From Enhydrobacter aerosaccus (lineage in GTDB: Bacteria; Pseudomonadota; Alphaproteobacteria; Reyranellales; Reyranellaceae), in contig NZ_FUWJ01000007.1 in NCBI RefSeq assembly GCF_900167455.1, positions 124,001 to 188,000 on the forward strand: a stretch of DNA of 64,000 nucleotides. Reading direction: 5' to 3'. A program made the position numbers and the translations under genes. This document shows positions 40,300 to 51,249 of the stretch, piece by piece. Positions within the stretch are counted from its first letter, which is position 1; each line of letters begins with the position of its first letter. Below the pieces are notes generated by a model. The model was not told the origin of the DNA. It saw only the letters and a list, made by a program, of their open reading frames with translations, and searched no databases.

Positions 40300-42333
40300 T
40301 CAACGCTCCTTACCGCGCAGCAGTTGATGGGCGACAGTCACGCTGCGCAACGCGATCTCGGTCAGTCGGTCGAAATTGCTCTCGAGCTTGATGTTGAAGT
40401 TGAACTTCTGGCCCTGGAGGACCGCCGGGTTGCTACCCTGAAGGCGCAACATGACCGAGCCGTCGCCGTTTTTGGCCTGTGCCAATTCGATCGCGAGGGT
40501 GTCGTAGTAGAAGTTGTTCAGGGCCAACGTTGCCTGGCGGACGGTTTCGTTGCTTCCACCCAATTGTTCCGTCAGCCACCGGTTGGAGATGCGGAGGATG
40601 CCGGGAGTAGAAGCAGTCAGGCGGCTGTCATCGATGCGCAGCTTGCCATTGCTCACGTGCAGCCCAACCGTTCCGTCGAGGCGGCCTGTTCCGGCGACGC
40701 CCTCGATGTTCAGCAATCCAAGCACGCGCTCGAGATTGACCGCAGAAAAACGCAGTGCCGTATCGATCGCCGGATGGGCGGGATCGATGGTGAAAGGCGA
40801 AGCCGAGATCTTGCCATCGGCGAATTCGGAGGCAAGCGCCTCGACGATGATTGCGGGTTTGGTCTGAAGCTGAAACTGAAGCGTCAACGCGCTCACCGGC
40901 AGGCCGCCCGGCTGGAGCAAGGCCTTCACGATCTGATGCGGCGGCGTCGACGGTGGCACCAGGCCGGACAGACGGATCTCGGCATCGATGCTGCTTACTT
41001 TGGCATTGTCGGTATCGAAGGCGATGTCCTCCAACCGGACCAGCAGATCGGGCACGATTGTCGAGCCATTCCAGTGCACCGTGCCCTTCGCGCTCGCCTG
41101 ACCGTCGATCGGCGGCAGTGTCATTCCCAGTCCGGGCAGCAAGTCCTTCGGCTGTTTACTGCCCCGATGGAACTTCATTGTCTTGACCTGAACGTCGGAG
41201 TTGCCGCTGCTGGCATTGAAGTCGTGTGCGCCGGTGGCGACGATTTCCAGGACGGACTCATGCGGACCGCTCATCTTCGCCGCGAGATCGAACTTCACCG
41301 AGCCACTGGCGTAGCCGGCCTTTCCGACCACACGGAGCGGCGCGGCAAGGGAGGGGGTGACGGCGGTGATGCTGGCATCGCTCACGACGATAGAGTCGAA
41401 GTCCGCTGGGGTCTGTGCCCCAGTAGCCGAGACAGAAGGTAACCGCAGTAGTCCGCTCAGGTGGAATTCGCCGGAAACGTCGACCACTTTGGCATTTCCA
41501 GTATCGAATCCAACGCGGTCGAGATGCACCACCAAGTCAGGAGAGATGGTCGAGCGGGTCCACTGCACCGTACCCGCGGCGCTTGCCTGGCCATCCATCG
41601 GCGGCAGCGTTGTGCCGAGTGCCGGCAAGAGGTCCTTCGGCTGTGTGCCGTCCCGATTGAACTTCTTCGTTTTGATGGTGACGTTGGCCGCACCGCTGCC
41701 GGCAACGATGTCGTGCTTGCCGGCGGCCACGATCTCCACGGTCGATGGGTGCTGGCCGCTCGTGGTTGCAATGCCATCGAACTCGAAAGTCGGGCCAGTG
41801 ACGACGGCCCGGCCGACCAGGCGGATCGGCTCCGGAAGATCGGGAATGGCAGTTTCGATTTCGGCGTCGCTCAATACCAGCAACCCGACACCCGCTGCGT
41901 CCGGCGTGCCGGAAGTCGATGCAACGGGCAACGCATGGCCGCCTATGGTGATCTGTCCACGGTCGATCGCGATCTTGGCGCGCATGCCCTGGATCTCGAT
42001 CTTTTCCACCCTCCCATCGAAAAGGTCGCCTGGCCGGAACGTGAACTCGATGGAAGACGCCCGGACTGCACCGCCATAGAGGCCGATATCCCTGGCATGG
42101 GCGGACGAGAGCCCGATCCGATCGATCGTCAGCCGAACCGGTCCAACGCCGCGCTGCTCCAGTGCCCGCGTTGCCGCGGCAGTCAGCACTTCGGAACGAC
42201 GATCCCAGGTCACGATGCCAACGGCGACCAGGCCCGCAAGGAGCACAAGCACCAGTACGCGCCAGCGTGAGAGCCGTCGGGCGCGTGGGGCTTGGGGTGA
42301 TAGGGCGGAAGTCTCCAGCCGATTCGATTGCAT
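40300..42333 (-). CDS. ydbH: YdbH-type AsmA-like intermembrane lipid transport protein
   Basis: 677 residues. One N-terminal membrane anchor (V-L-V-L-V-L-L-A-G-L-V-A-V-G) precedes a long beta-rich periplasmic part and the conserved C-terminal YdbH domain (R-F-S-A-V-N-L-E-R-V-L-G-L-L, L-D-G-T-V-G-L). With YnbE and YdbL it forms a bridge for phospholipids between the membranes. The middle contains a tandem duplication of about 155 residues: K-K-F-N-R-D-G-T-Q-P-K-D-L-L-P and K-F-H-R-G-S-K-Q-P-K-D-L-L-P are equivalent points. It leads the operon. Confidence 0.87.
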   Translation of the reverse strand: MQSNRLETSALSPQAPRARRLSRWRVLVLVLLAGLVAVGIVTWDRRSEVLTAAATRALEQRGVGPVRLTIDRIGLSSAHARDIGLYGGAVRASSIEFTFRPGDLFDGRVEKIEIQGMRAKIAIDRGQITIGGHALPVASTSGTPDAAGVGLLVLSDAEIETAIPDLPEPIRLVGRAVVTGPTFEFDGIATTSGQHPSTVEIVAAGKHDIVAGSGAANVTIKTKKFNRDGTQPKDLLPALGTTLPPMDGQASAAGTVQWTRSTISPDLVVHLDRVGFDTGNAKVVDVSGEFHLSGLLRLPSVSATGAQTPADFDSIVVSDASITAVTPSLAAPLRVVGKAGYASGSVKFDLAAKMSGPHESVLEIVATGAHDFNASSGNSDVQVKTMKFHRGSKQPKDLLPGLGMTLPPIDGQASAKGTVHWNGSTIVPDLLVRLEDIAFDTDNAKVSSIDAEIRLSGLVPPSTPPHQIVKALLQPGGLPVSALTLQFQLQTKPAIIVEALASEFADGKISASPFTIDPAHPAIDTALRFSAVNLERVLGLLNIEGVAGTGRLDGTVGLHVSNGKLRIDDSRLTASTPGILRISNRWLTEQLGGSNETVRQATLALNNFYYDTLAIELAQAKNGDGSVMLRLQGSNPAVLQGQKFNFNIKLESNFDRLTEIALRSVTVAHQLLRGKER

Positions 42334-42461
42334 CCTATTTCATGAATAGATCAGGTAGTTACCCGTGTGGGAAAGGCGAACTTCGTCCCGGCGATTGATT
42401 GACAGCATGGTAGGTCGGATAGCCCACGCGAATAATCATTTACCGATACATCCATGCTGCT

Positions 42462-42475
42462 TTGACGCAGGTCAA
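42462..42475. promoter_or_regulatory. FNR/FixK-type palindrome
   Basis: TTGACGCAGGTCAA is a perfect TTGAC-N4-GTCAA palindrome between ydbH (divergent) and a transposase remnant. It may control ydbH or a lost gene. Confidence 0.5.
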
Positions 42476-42538
42476 TCGTTGTACTGAAAATGCAATTCGA
42501 CGTCGACGCATGGAGGAGACAGCGTAAGATGGCTACTT

Positions 42539-42660
42539 GATGGCCGACCTGCTCCAGCTTGCTTTCGCTGTTATCGCTTGGCTGTTAAAGTTGAGAGCCC
42601 AGCTGGAGGCTGAGAACCTGGTCCTACGGCAGTAGATCGGCGTGCGTCGCCGGCGAATGG
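42539..42660 (+). pseudogene. N-terminal remnant of an integrase-type transposase
   Basis: M-A-D-L-L-Q-L-A-F-A-V-I-A-W-L-L-K-L-R-A reads like the start of common IS3-like integrases, followed by Q-L-E-A-E-N-L-V-L-R-Q, a TAG, then R-R-R-R-M. The body is missing. Confidence 0.5.
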
Positions 42661-42863
42661 ACACCCTATGATGCCGATGCCCCTCAGGAATCCTGCTGAC
42701 AGTGCTGACGGTTCTGACAGTTCGCCGCTCCTCGGCAGGCTGGTCTAGATCAGCAAAGTGGCCGTGATCCAATGAGATGCCCGAACGTTCCCGGCAAGGA
42801 ACCTGCTCCATTGGGCCGTCGTTTCGATCTGGCGACTGCTTTGTATTGCGGAGGAGGCCTTCC

Positions 42864-43178
42864 ATGTCTCTCGCTTCGCTGACAAACCGTCTGCTGACGG
42901 CCTTGGTGCTTGTCATCCCTGTCGCGGCCTGTGACGTGTTCCAAGGCAAGCAGAACGTTACTGAATATGCCGACGATTCCACCATCACCAACACCATTCG
43001 GGCCAGGTTCGTCGAAGACTCGGTGGTTCATATACTCGATATCGGCGTGACCACGCTGAACGGCAATGTTCGACTGACAGGCCAAGTGAATTCAGATCGC
43101 GAACGGCAGCGCGCGGTGCAAATCGCCCAACGGGTCAAGGGCGTGCGCAGCGTCAACAACGAGATCGCCATACGATGA
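42864..43178 (+). CDS. BON-domain lipoprotein
   Basis: 104 residues. Lipobox V-I-P-V-A-A-C with Cys23, then one BON domain (D-D-S-T-I-T-N-T-I-R-A-R-F, L-N-G-N-V-R-L-T-G-Q-V, V-K-G-V-R-S-V-N-N-E-I). BON domains bind phospholipid and occur in envelope-stress proteins such as OsmY. ATG at 42864 with GGAGGCC upstream; an in-frame ATG at 42777 is not lipoprotein-like. Confidence 0.88.
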   Translation: MSLASLTNRLLTALVLVIPVAACDVFQGKQNVTEYADDSTITNTIRARFVEDSVVHILDIGVTTLNGNVRLTGQVNSDRERQRAVQIAQRVKGVRSVNNEIAIR

Positions 43179-43414
43179 CCTTCGGGCGGCACCAAGCCCG
43201 ATCAGCGCCACCGGGCGCACGGGCTGACAACCTGACGCGGGCAGCCGCTCGCCACAGGATAGCTGCGTCCGAGGAGGGCCAAGACAGCGAGAACGCCGCC
43301 CTCAACCTCAAGTCCGGCGCATAATCGCAACCACCTCCCGACGAAAATCAGCCGATACGACGCCATTATCGGAGTGCCGCCGGCTGGGGGACTAGGTCAG
43401 ACCTTCCCTAGGCC

Positions 43415-43650
43415 TGCTGCATAACCAGCAGGTCGACGCGGCCCTGATGGAGGTTTTTCTCTCCGGGACGGAAACCTGTGAGCATGTCGCAACAGTGCTC
43501 AAGGAGCAGGCGGTGCCGTTCATCCTCATGACGGGTTACGAGCGCGCATCTAATTCCAGTTGCGGTGCGCAACCAGTCGTATATAGCGAAGCCGCTGATG
43601 CCGGAGGAGCTGCTGGAAGGTCTTGCACTGTTGCTGGCTTATAGTGCAGG
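43415..43650 (+). pseudogene. Response-regulator receiver remnant
   Basis: L-K-E-Q-A-V-P-F-I-L-M-T-G-Y-E-R-A is the C-terminal half of a stand-alone receiver. After a frameshift it ends I-A-K-P-L-M-P-E-E-L-L-E-G-L-A-L-L-L-A. The phosphoacceptor half is missing. Flanking stretches 43179-43414 and 43651-43881 show nothing else. Confidence 0.6.
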
Positions 43651-43881
43651 CGCATCACATCGTCAGCGATAGGCTGACGAGGAAGATGACGTTGTCTTCC
43701 TTAAGGTCGCTCGAAGTGATCCGATAGCCGGCTACCTTTGGGAGCACTGAATACCGTGCTGGCGGCTCACGCTTTTCTGCGGCGTCGGCGGCTTCGTCCC
43801 CATGGCGGCCGCGACCTTGCACTATGCCTATCTTGAGGCGGAGCGACGGTCATTGCCGCGCTGGCTTAGCGGCGAGGTCCG

Positions 43882-44639
43882 CTACGCTCCACGACCCAAC
43901 TCGGCGGAAACCCGCGTTGCGAGTGCGCGCAACATACTGTCAGCCACATCGCCGACGATGACATAGGCATAGTGCCCGTCACTCCACGAGAGCAGATTGA
44001 CCTCGCTGTGATGGTCGATGCGCTGCGGCTGCGGCGCACCCACCAGGGCCGTAAAGCAGATGCCGAGCGGCATCGTGCCAGCGCGCGCGTAAAGGAGCTG
44101 GGCGACTGATTGACCGTTCACCACGAGCACCCGCCCGCCGGTGAAGTCGAAGCCAGTCGAGAACAGGTCTGGCACAGCGAATTCGCGCCCAGTGCGCTCT
44201 TTGATCCACGCCTCGAGGTCGTTGATGCGGCTGGCGGGAATCTCGACGAGATGCGCAGTATCGCGGGCGTAGATCGGATGATATTGCGCGATATCAGTGA
44301 GCAGCGCTTCATACGCCGAGTCCGGCCGGGCGCCGATGCCGTATCCGGCCGCGAAACTGAAGACGCCCAGCAAGAGTGAAGCGGCAAGCGCGAACACCAG
44401 ACGCCGGCGCACCGGCAATTTCGGGTGATCCCTCTGGATCGTCGCGACGAGCTTTGGTGGAACGTCGCGTAGAACGGTTCGGCGCATGCGGCGCGCAGCA
44501 GCACCGCCGTCTCGCGGTAGATCCTGAGCTGCCGCTGGGCGCGCGGATCGGTGTCGAGCACCCGCTCGACCTCGGCTGCCTCTTCGGTCCCGAGCTCGCC
44601 GTCGGCATAGGCCATGAGCTGCAGTTCCATATCGGTCAT
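43882..44639 (-). pseudogene. Frameshifted membrane anti-sigma factor
   Basis: The N-terminus (M-T-D-M-E-L-Q-L-M-A-Y-A-D-G-E-L-G-T-E-E-A) is an anti-sigma zinc-finger-like domain. Near 44465 the frame changes: E-P-F-Y-A-T-F-H-Q continues wrongly, whereas P-P-K-L-V-A-T-I-Q-R-D-H-P-K, a membrane helix (L-V-F-A-L-A-A-S-L-L-L-G-V) and a long periplasmic domain follow in another frame. One missing base explains it. An adjacent sigma remnant is also broken, so genuine decay is more likely than a sequencing slip. Confidence 0.75.
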
Positions 44640-44641
44640 TG

Positions 44642-44800
44642 TTACCGCCCCAGGCGCAGCACGGTGCCGTTGCCAGCCGACCGCTCGCCCAATTTTTCAT
44701 TCAGTGCCTGGCGACCTCGCGCCAGGCGGCTCATGACGGTTCCGACGGCAATCCCGAGCACGCCGGCCGCCTCCTTGTAACTGAGACCGTCGACGGTACT
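44642..44800 (-). pseudogene. 3' remnant of an ECF sigma factor
   Basis: Only region 4 survives: L-S-Y-K-E-A-A-G-V-L-G-I-A-V-G-T-V-M-S-R-L-A-R-G-R, ending L-R-L-G-R at a TAA just before the anti-sigma start. Regions 2 and 3 are missing, cut at the junction with the uppS-like gene. Confidence 0.75.
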
Positions 44801-45509
44801 TGTCCTCGTGTGCCCCGGCTCCGCCGATGATTGAACGGAGCGCTACTGCATCAGACGGCGCCGCATGAGCAATGGCGACGGGGAGCGCCCGGGCGATCGG
44901 GAGCGACGGAATGGATAACACCTCCTATCAACGACAGAGGCTTCGGGATCGACCGGCCGCCGAGACGAGCACTTTGCCCGCGCGCCTTGGATGGCATGAG
45001 TCCAGCGAGGCACTCTGGCGTGGTTGGGCGGGCCTTGCAGCTCATCCGCTTTATCGGCTTTATCAACACTGGCTCCTTCGCCAGGTTCAATCTATGCCGG
45101 CGCCGCGCCATATCGGCATCATTCTCGACGGCAACCGGCGGAACGGGGCGCGACTCGGCCTCCATGATCCGCGCCAAATCTATGATTTGGGAGCGCGTAA
45201 ACTTGACGACGTGCTGGACGGGTGCGCCGAGCTGGCCATCCCTGCTGTCACCCTCTGGGTGTTCTCGACCGACAACCTGGAGCGTCCGGCCGATCAGGTC
45301 TCGGGGATCCTGGCGGCCACGGAAGCCAAGCTAAGGGCCCTCGCGCATGATCCGCAAATCCATCGCCAGCGGGTACGCGTGCAGGCGATCGGCAAGCTCG
45401 AGTTGTTGCCCAGTTCTCTGGTCGCGGCGATTCGCGCAGCCCGGGAAGCGACTGCAAACTACGATGGGATGATCCTGACGATCGCGGTGGCCTATGGTAA
45501 GCGTCGTTC

Positions 45510-46534
<1,025 letters not shown>

Positions 46535-46653
46535 TCTCCCCCTAAGTGTTGTCACGGAAGGTTGCTCTTTCGCTCGGATCGAGCGACGATTGTAGAGGGA
46601 GGCGACCAGAACCCGGCAATGAGCCCGGAGTGGTCGTATTGGGGACGGCAAAG

Positions 46654-48189
46654 ATGGTCAGTTGGACGGGTGATGACGCGCCGGCCTTAAGGCGCGAACG
46701 TCAGGCGAATGCCGAGCGTTTTTTCCCATTGGAGACTGGTGCGACCTCTCCCGGCAATTTCCGAGCGAGCGATGTCGCTCTGACGGAAAGGCACGACTTC
46801 GAACGCCAGGGTATTCTGCACGCCATCAAAGAGAGTGGCTGGTGTCGCTGGATGCTGTTTGCCCTTTTGTTGATCGCGAGCGGTTGGGGACCGATCGAGA
46901 CGGTACTCGACAAGGCCGGGCATTTTGCTGAAGTAAGGACGTCGGGCTGGGAACCGACGAATGTCTGGCTGAAGAGCAGTGAGTGCGCCCAACGACAGCG
47001 CGTCTGGCTCGCTCTTTGCCGCGATGACGGCACATTGGTTGCGATCACGCAATCGGCCCTGGGCGACGACCTTGGTCACGCCCTTCTGCTGGATTTGTGG
47101 GCGATCGCGAGCGACACGCCGGCCTCGCTTGTCGATGTCGCCCATTTGAACATCGGCCTGAACATCCTGGGCTTTGTCGTGCTGGCAAGCTTCCTGTTCG
47201 CCACCGGCTCATATATTGCAGCGATTGCGCTCATCATCCTTGGTCCGACCATCTACTTCGGATGGATCGGTGTCTCCCCGCATTGGAGCTTCATCGGCAT
47301 CACCAGCATCGCAGCCCTTCTTCCGATGGCGATCCTGGCGAGGGAATGCCGCTTCCTGTCACGCAGGCTCGGCATTGCGTATGTCGCCCTCGGCATCTTC
47401 GGGCTTGCCATCGCGATGCTCGTTCGAGAGGCGGTTGGAGTGATGGGTATCGTGACGACCCTTGTCACGATCATGCTCGTCGTGGCCCGCCGTCGATGCA
47501 AAGGTCTCCAATATCGCCATCTGCTGGTCGTCGGCCTCTTGGCCTTCCTTTCGCCCGTTGCCCCGCGAATTGCTCCCGCAGCCCGGGACGTCTTCTTCAC
47601 CGTTCAGCCATCGGGACGCATGGGCAGGCACGGTTTCTCGGACATTCTCTATATGGGCCTGGGAGCGGTTCCGAACTCGCTGGGGATTTCGTACGCCGAC
47701 GACGTGGCGAAAAGAGCCGCCGAGCGGATCGATCCCAGGGTCGTCTATTGCTCCGGGAGATACTTCAAGATCATGTGGCGACTCTACTTCCACACGGTCG
47801 CGAGCCAACCCGCCGAGGTCATGCGCATCTACCTCGAAAAGGCCAAGCGCATTCTTGCCGACCGGATTCTCGACTCGGCGCCGCCATTGGCCGTCGTCCT
47901 GTCGTCGGCGCTTTCTCTCTTCCTTGCGGCGACAGCGCTTGGGCTGTGGTCTCGCATTGGCTATTCCCAAGGCCTTCTGCTGGGAGGCGCTGCCCTCGTG
48001 ATCATTTGCCTGTTCATCGTCCAGGCCATTCTCGCCACGCCGGACCGCCTCTATTCGATGCCAATGGGGCCCGCCCTGCTGATGCTGACAGGCGTGTCGG
48101 CGGAGTTCGTTGCTCGATCGGCATTGCTCCTCCGAGCGGCAGAAGTCCGGCAATCGAGCCGCCAATCATCGCCTGATGGCAAGGAGTAG
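46654..48189 (+). CDS. Hypothetical polytopic membrane protein
   Basis: About 511 residues with roughly ten membrane helices and a long loop after the first (about 70-125, containing two cysteines). A second soluble stretch (about 305-375) includes G-R-M-G-R-H-G-F-S-D-I-L-Y. The layout recalls membrane glycosyltransferase or O-antigen-type proteins, but I recognise no motif and give no function. ATG at 46654; the frame is open from 46546. It is isolated between IS21 and IS630 remnants, so it may be a transferred cargo gene. Confidence 0.7.
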   Translation: MVSWTGDDAPALRRERQANAERFFPLETGATSPGNFRASDVALTERHDFERQGILHAIKESGWCRWMLFALLLIASGWGPIETVLDKAGHFAEVRTSGWEPTNVWLKSSECAQRQRVWLALCRDDGTLVAITQSALGDDLGHALLLDLWAIASDTPASLVDVAHLNIGLNILGFVVLASFLFATGSYIAAIALIILGPTIYFGWIGVSPHWSFIGITSIAALLPMAILARECRFLSRRLGIAYVALGIFGLAIAMLVREAVGVMGIVTTLVTIMLVVARRRCKGLQYRHLLVVGLLAFLSPVAPRIAPAARDVFFTVQPSGRMGRHGFSDILYMGLGAVPNSLGISYADDVAKRAAERIDPRVVYCSGRYFKIMWRLYFHTVASQPAEVMRIYLEKAKRILADRILDSAPPLAVVLSSALSLFLAATALGLWSRIGYSQGLLLGGAALVIICLFIVQAILATPDRLYSMPMGPALLMLTGVSAEFVARSALLLRAAEVRQSSRQSSPDGKE

Positions 48190-48308
48190 CGACGATGGCC
48201 GAGGGGTAGCCATCGCAAACCGAAGTTTCATACGTTTGGCTTGGCTCGCAAAAATAACACCAGAGTTGGAGCGAATGTTCGTGGGACACTTGCCGCCGAA
48301 GGGAACGT

Positions 48309-49247
48309 AGCGCTGACCTTCGGGAACGTGTCCAAGCCGCGGTCACTGGCGGGCAGTCTCGGCGTGCCGCAGCTCGCCATTACGATGTCAGCGCCAGCTT
48401 TGCAGTGAAGCTGGCCGATCGGGTGTCGCGGACGGGATCAGCAGAGCCGGCGCGGCAAGGCCGCCCTCCCGGCGGCGGGAAGCTGGCGCGGCATCTGGGA
48501 CTTCTGCTCGCGGGTCGCCGCCGAGCCGGACATCACGATGCCGGAGCTGGCTGCCAAATTGCTGGCCGAGAGAGCTGTGACGGCGCATCCGGCCTCGCTG
48601 TCGCGGGTGCTGTTGCAGGCTGGCCTGTCGTTCAAAAAAACTCTGCTGGCCTCGGAAGTCGAGCGCGAGGACGTGCGCCAGGCGCTTGACGAATGGAAAG
48701 TGCACCGCCAGCCACGCATGCGCGAGGCAATGCATCGACTGGTCTTCCTCGACGAAACTGGCACGACGACCAAGTTGATCCGGCTGCGCGGCCGGGCGCG
48801 CCGCGGCACCCGATTGAAGGCCGATGCGCCGTTCGGACACTGGGCGACCCAGACCTTCATCGCCGGGCTGCGGTGCGATGGTTTGACCGCGCCCTGGGTG
48901 ATCGACCATCCCATGAACCGCGAGACCTTCGATACCTATGTCCAGACCCAACTCGCTCCGACACTCCAGCAGGGCGATGTGGTGATCCTCGACAATCTGC
49001 CCAGTCACAAGAGCGCAAAGGACGAGGCTATCCTCAAGCAACGCGGCGCCTGGTTCCTCTTCCTGCCGCCCTATAGCCCAGATCTCAATCCGATCGAGAT
49101 GGCCTTCGCCAAGCTCAAGGCCCATCTCCGACGTATCGGCGCCCGGATCATCGCGCTCTCTGAAAAGCCATCGGCGACGTCTGCGCCCTGTACTCCGAGC
49201 AGGAGCGCTGGAACTACTTCAAAGACGCTGGCTATGCGTCCGATTAA
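48309..49247 (+). pseudogene. Frameshifted IS630-family transposase
   Basis: Segments in three frames join to an IS630 transposase: D-L-R-E-R-V-Q-A-A-V-T-G-G-Q-S-R-R-A-A-A (HTH), then T-M-P-E-L-A-A-K-L-L-A and the DDE core (V-F-L-D-E-T-G, V-V-I-L-D-N-L-P-S-H-K, L-P-P-Y-S-P-D-L-N-P-I-E), then V-C-A-L-Y-S-E-Q-E-R-W-N-Y-F at the end. Two frameshifts disable it. After the second, the frame runs on into istB. Confidence 0.85.
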
Positions 49248-49348
49248 TCGCTCGACGCTCAAAGTCCTTCTCCAACTGAACGCCCTGGCGCCGGGCCTTC
49301 GGCACGCGGTTACTCGGAATGACAACTGCAACCGCTTCAACCTCAAGC

Positions 49349-50103
49349 GATGGGATCTGCTCACCGCCGAGGTCAGCGAGAAGCAGGCGCGTTCGATCCG
49401 ATACCAGCTCACCATCGCCAAGCTGCCCCTGGCAAAGGACCTCGACGACTTCCTGTTCGCCGGCACCCCGATCAACGAGACGCTGGTGCGCGATCTTGCA
49501 GGCGCGGACTTCCTCGCTCAGCAGCGCAACGCCGTGCTGATCGGCGGGACCGGCACCGGCAAGACCCACCTCGCCATCGCCATGGCCCGAAGCTGCATCC
49601 GCGGCGGCGCCCGAGGCCGCTTCTACAACGTCGTCGATCTCGTCAATCGCCTCGAGACCGAGGCCCGCAGCGGCCGCCAGGGCCGATTGGCCGATCATCT
49701 GACCCGCATGGACTTCATCGTGCTGGACGAACTCGGCTACCTGCCATTCGCCCAAGCCGGCGGCCAGCCAGCTCCTGTTCCCCCTCGTCAGCCGGCTCTA
49801 CGAGCGGACCTCGATCATCGTCACCACCAACCTCGCCTTCGGCGAATGGCCGACCGTCTTCGGCGACGCCAAGATGACCACCGCGCTGCTCGATCGCCTG
49901 ACCCATCACTGCGACATCGTCGAGACCGGCAACGACAGCTGGCGCTTCAAGAGCCGAGATGAGGACCTGCCGGAAAGCCGCGCTCGCGCCGCCTCCGCAA
50001 CCCCGACCGGCTCCGTCGGCGCGAGCGCTACCACCAAACCCCGCCGAACAAGGGGGTCAACATTGGACGCCGATCCGGGGTCAAAGTTGAACGCCGATTG
50101 ACA
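49349..50103 (+). mobile_element. Second IS21-family right half with frameshifted istB
   Basis: istB begins N-terminally truncated (N-L-K-R-W-D-L-L-T-A-E, then A-R-S-I-R-Y-Q-L-T-I-A-K-L-P-L). The P-loop G-G-T-G-T-G-K-T and [10 protein letters not shown] follow; a frameshift near 49765 moves [16 protein letters not shown] to another frame, ending at 50101. Terminal direct repeats GGGTCAACATTGGACGCCGAT (50054-50074) and GGGTCAAAGTTGAACGCCGAT (50078-50098) close it at about 50103. Confidence 0.8.
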
Positions 50104-50111
50104 CCTAGCGG

Positions 50112-50588
50112 TTAGCTATGCGGCGGCAGCGCGATCCGGGCATCCCTCAGCGCTCCTTCCAGCGCGCTGATGTCGCTCGCGTCCCCGGCCCGGCACTTGG
50201 CCGCGGCGACGTTGGCAGCCGCGTTGGCCGACTGCATACCGCCGCTCTTGCCGCCCTTGTTCAGGTACTGGTCGTAGCGCGCGACGAGCTCGTTGCAATA
50301 CTGAAGACTGGTCGGCGCGGAGGCCTGCTGCGTGCCAGGGGTCTGGCCGGTTGAGCACGGAACGCCGACATAGGCCATCTTGTCGGTGGACCACGTCTCG
50401 GGCCCGCAGTTGCTCGCCGACGACGTGCCACCCTGGCCCCCGGGGCACGGAACACCGACGTAGGTCATCTTATCGGTGGACCAGGCCTCCGGCCCGCATT
50501 TGCTCGTCGAGGATGCGGCGCTCTGGGCGTGGGCCAATGAGGCCATCCCTGCAAAGAGAATTCCTGTCAGTATGAGTGTACGAGTCAT
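50112..50588 (-). CDS. Secreted repeat protein of unknown function
   Basis: 158 residues. A signal peptide (1-22, ends H-A-Q) is followed by two near-identical units, C-G-P-E-A-W-S-T-D-K-M-T-Y-V-G-V-P-C (31-48) and C-G-P-E-T-W-S-T-D-K-M-A-Y-V-G-V-P-C (61-78), each bounded by cysteines, then a helical C-terminal region (Y-C-N-E-L-V-A-R-Y-D-Q-Y, C-R-A-G). Predicted periplasmic or exported, with disulfides. I do not recognise the family. Confidence 0.8.
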   Translation of the reverse strand: MTRTLILTGILFAGMASLAHAQSAASSTSKCGPEAWSTDKMTYVGVPCPGGQGGTSSASNCGPETWSTDKMAYVGVPCSTGQTPGTQQASAPTSLQYCNELVARYDQYLNKGGKSGGMQSANAAANVAAAKCRAGDASDISALEGALRDARIALPPHS

Positions 50589-50843
50589 GGTGGAGATCCC
50601 TTTCTACTCCCCCTAGTCTCCTCCATTGAGCGCTTCCCGCCTGACGATGTCCTGACCCTGTGCTGACACTAGCCTGACACTGGCGATTTTTTTTCGAATT
50701 CAAACTCAGCCCTTCAGTTCCTCGCGCAGCATCTCGAGTTCCCAGCCATTCCGTCTCGGCGGCCTCCGAGCTCGGCCTGGACAGCCCCTGAAGGCAGGCG
50801 ACAGTCAGTCTGGCGTAAGCGAAGTCCCCTAGACTCCAACCGA

Positions 50844-51044
50844 ATGAAGGACGCTCAAAGATCATCGAGAATTGTCGTGTCTCCGGCCATGCTCAAAGCG
50901 GGGGCCGATGCACTCGGCCAACATCGTTCCCTCGACGACTACGCGCTCGTTGCGGAGATTTACCGAGCAATGGTGCGGGCGGCGCTTCGCACAGAACGTT
51001 CCGCGCGACCACCTCACCTTCTGCACGAGCGAGACGAAGAGTAG
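50844..51044 (+). CDS. Hypothetical small protein
   Basis: A 66-codon frame beginning M-K-D-A-Q-R-S-S-R-I-V-V-S-P-A-M-L-K-A-G-A-D-A, plausible as a small soluble protein. A second plausible stretch (L-P-N-W-L-Y-S-K-P-R-P-V-Q-F, V-E-I-G-G-R-V-Y-V-F-R-G) lies in another frame to 51234, so this may be one frameshifted gene. Not recognised. Confidence 0.3.
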   Translation: MKDAQRSSRIVVSPAMLKAGADALGQHRSLDDYALVAEIYRAMVRAALRTERSARPPHLLHERDEE

Positions 51045-51249
51045 TCGCGTGCTGCCGAACTGGCTCTACTCAAAGCCGCGTCCGGTGCAATTCCCACTTT
51101 GGCTTTTGGCGGGCGATATCGTCGAGATCGGTGGTCGTGTCTATGTCTTCAGGGGTTTGATCCGCCGTTTCAAGCGGCTAGACGATCTACATCGCCACTT
51201 CCAATTCTACAATCCGCGCGAGAGCGAGCAATGAGATGCGGCCTGTACA

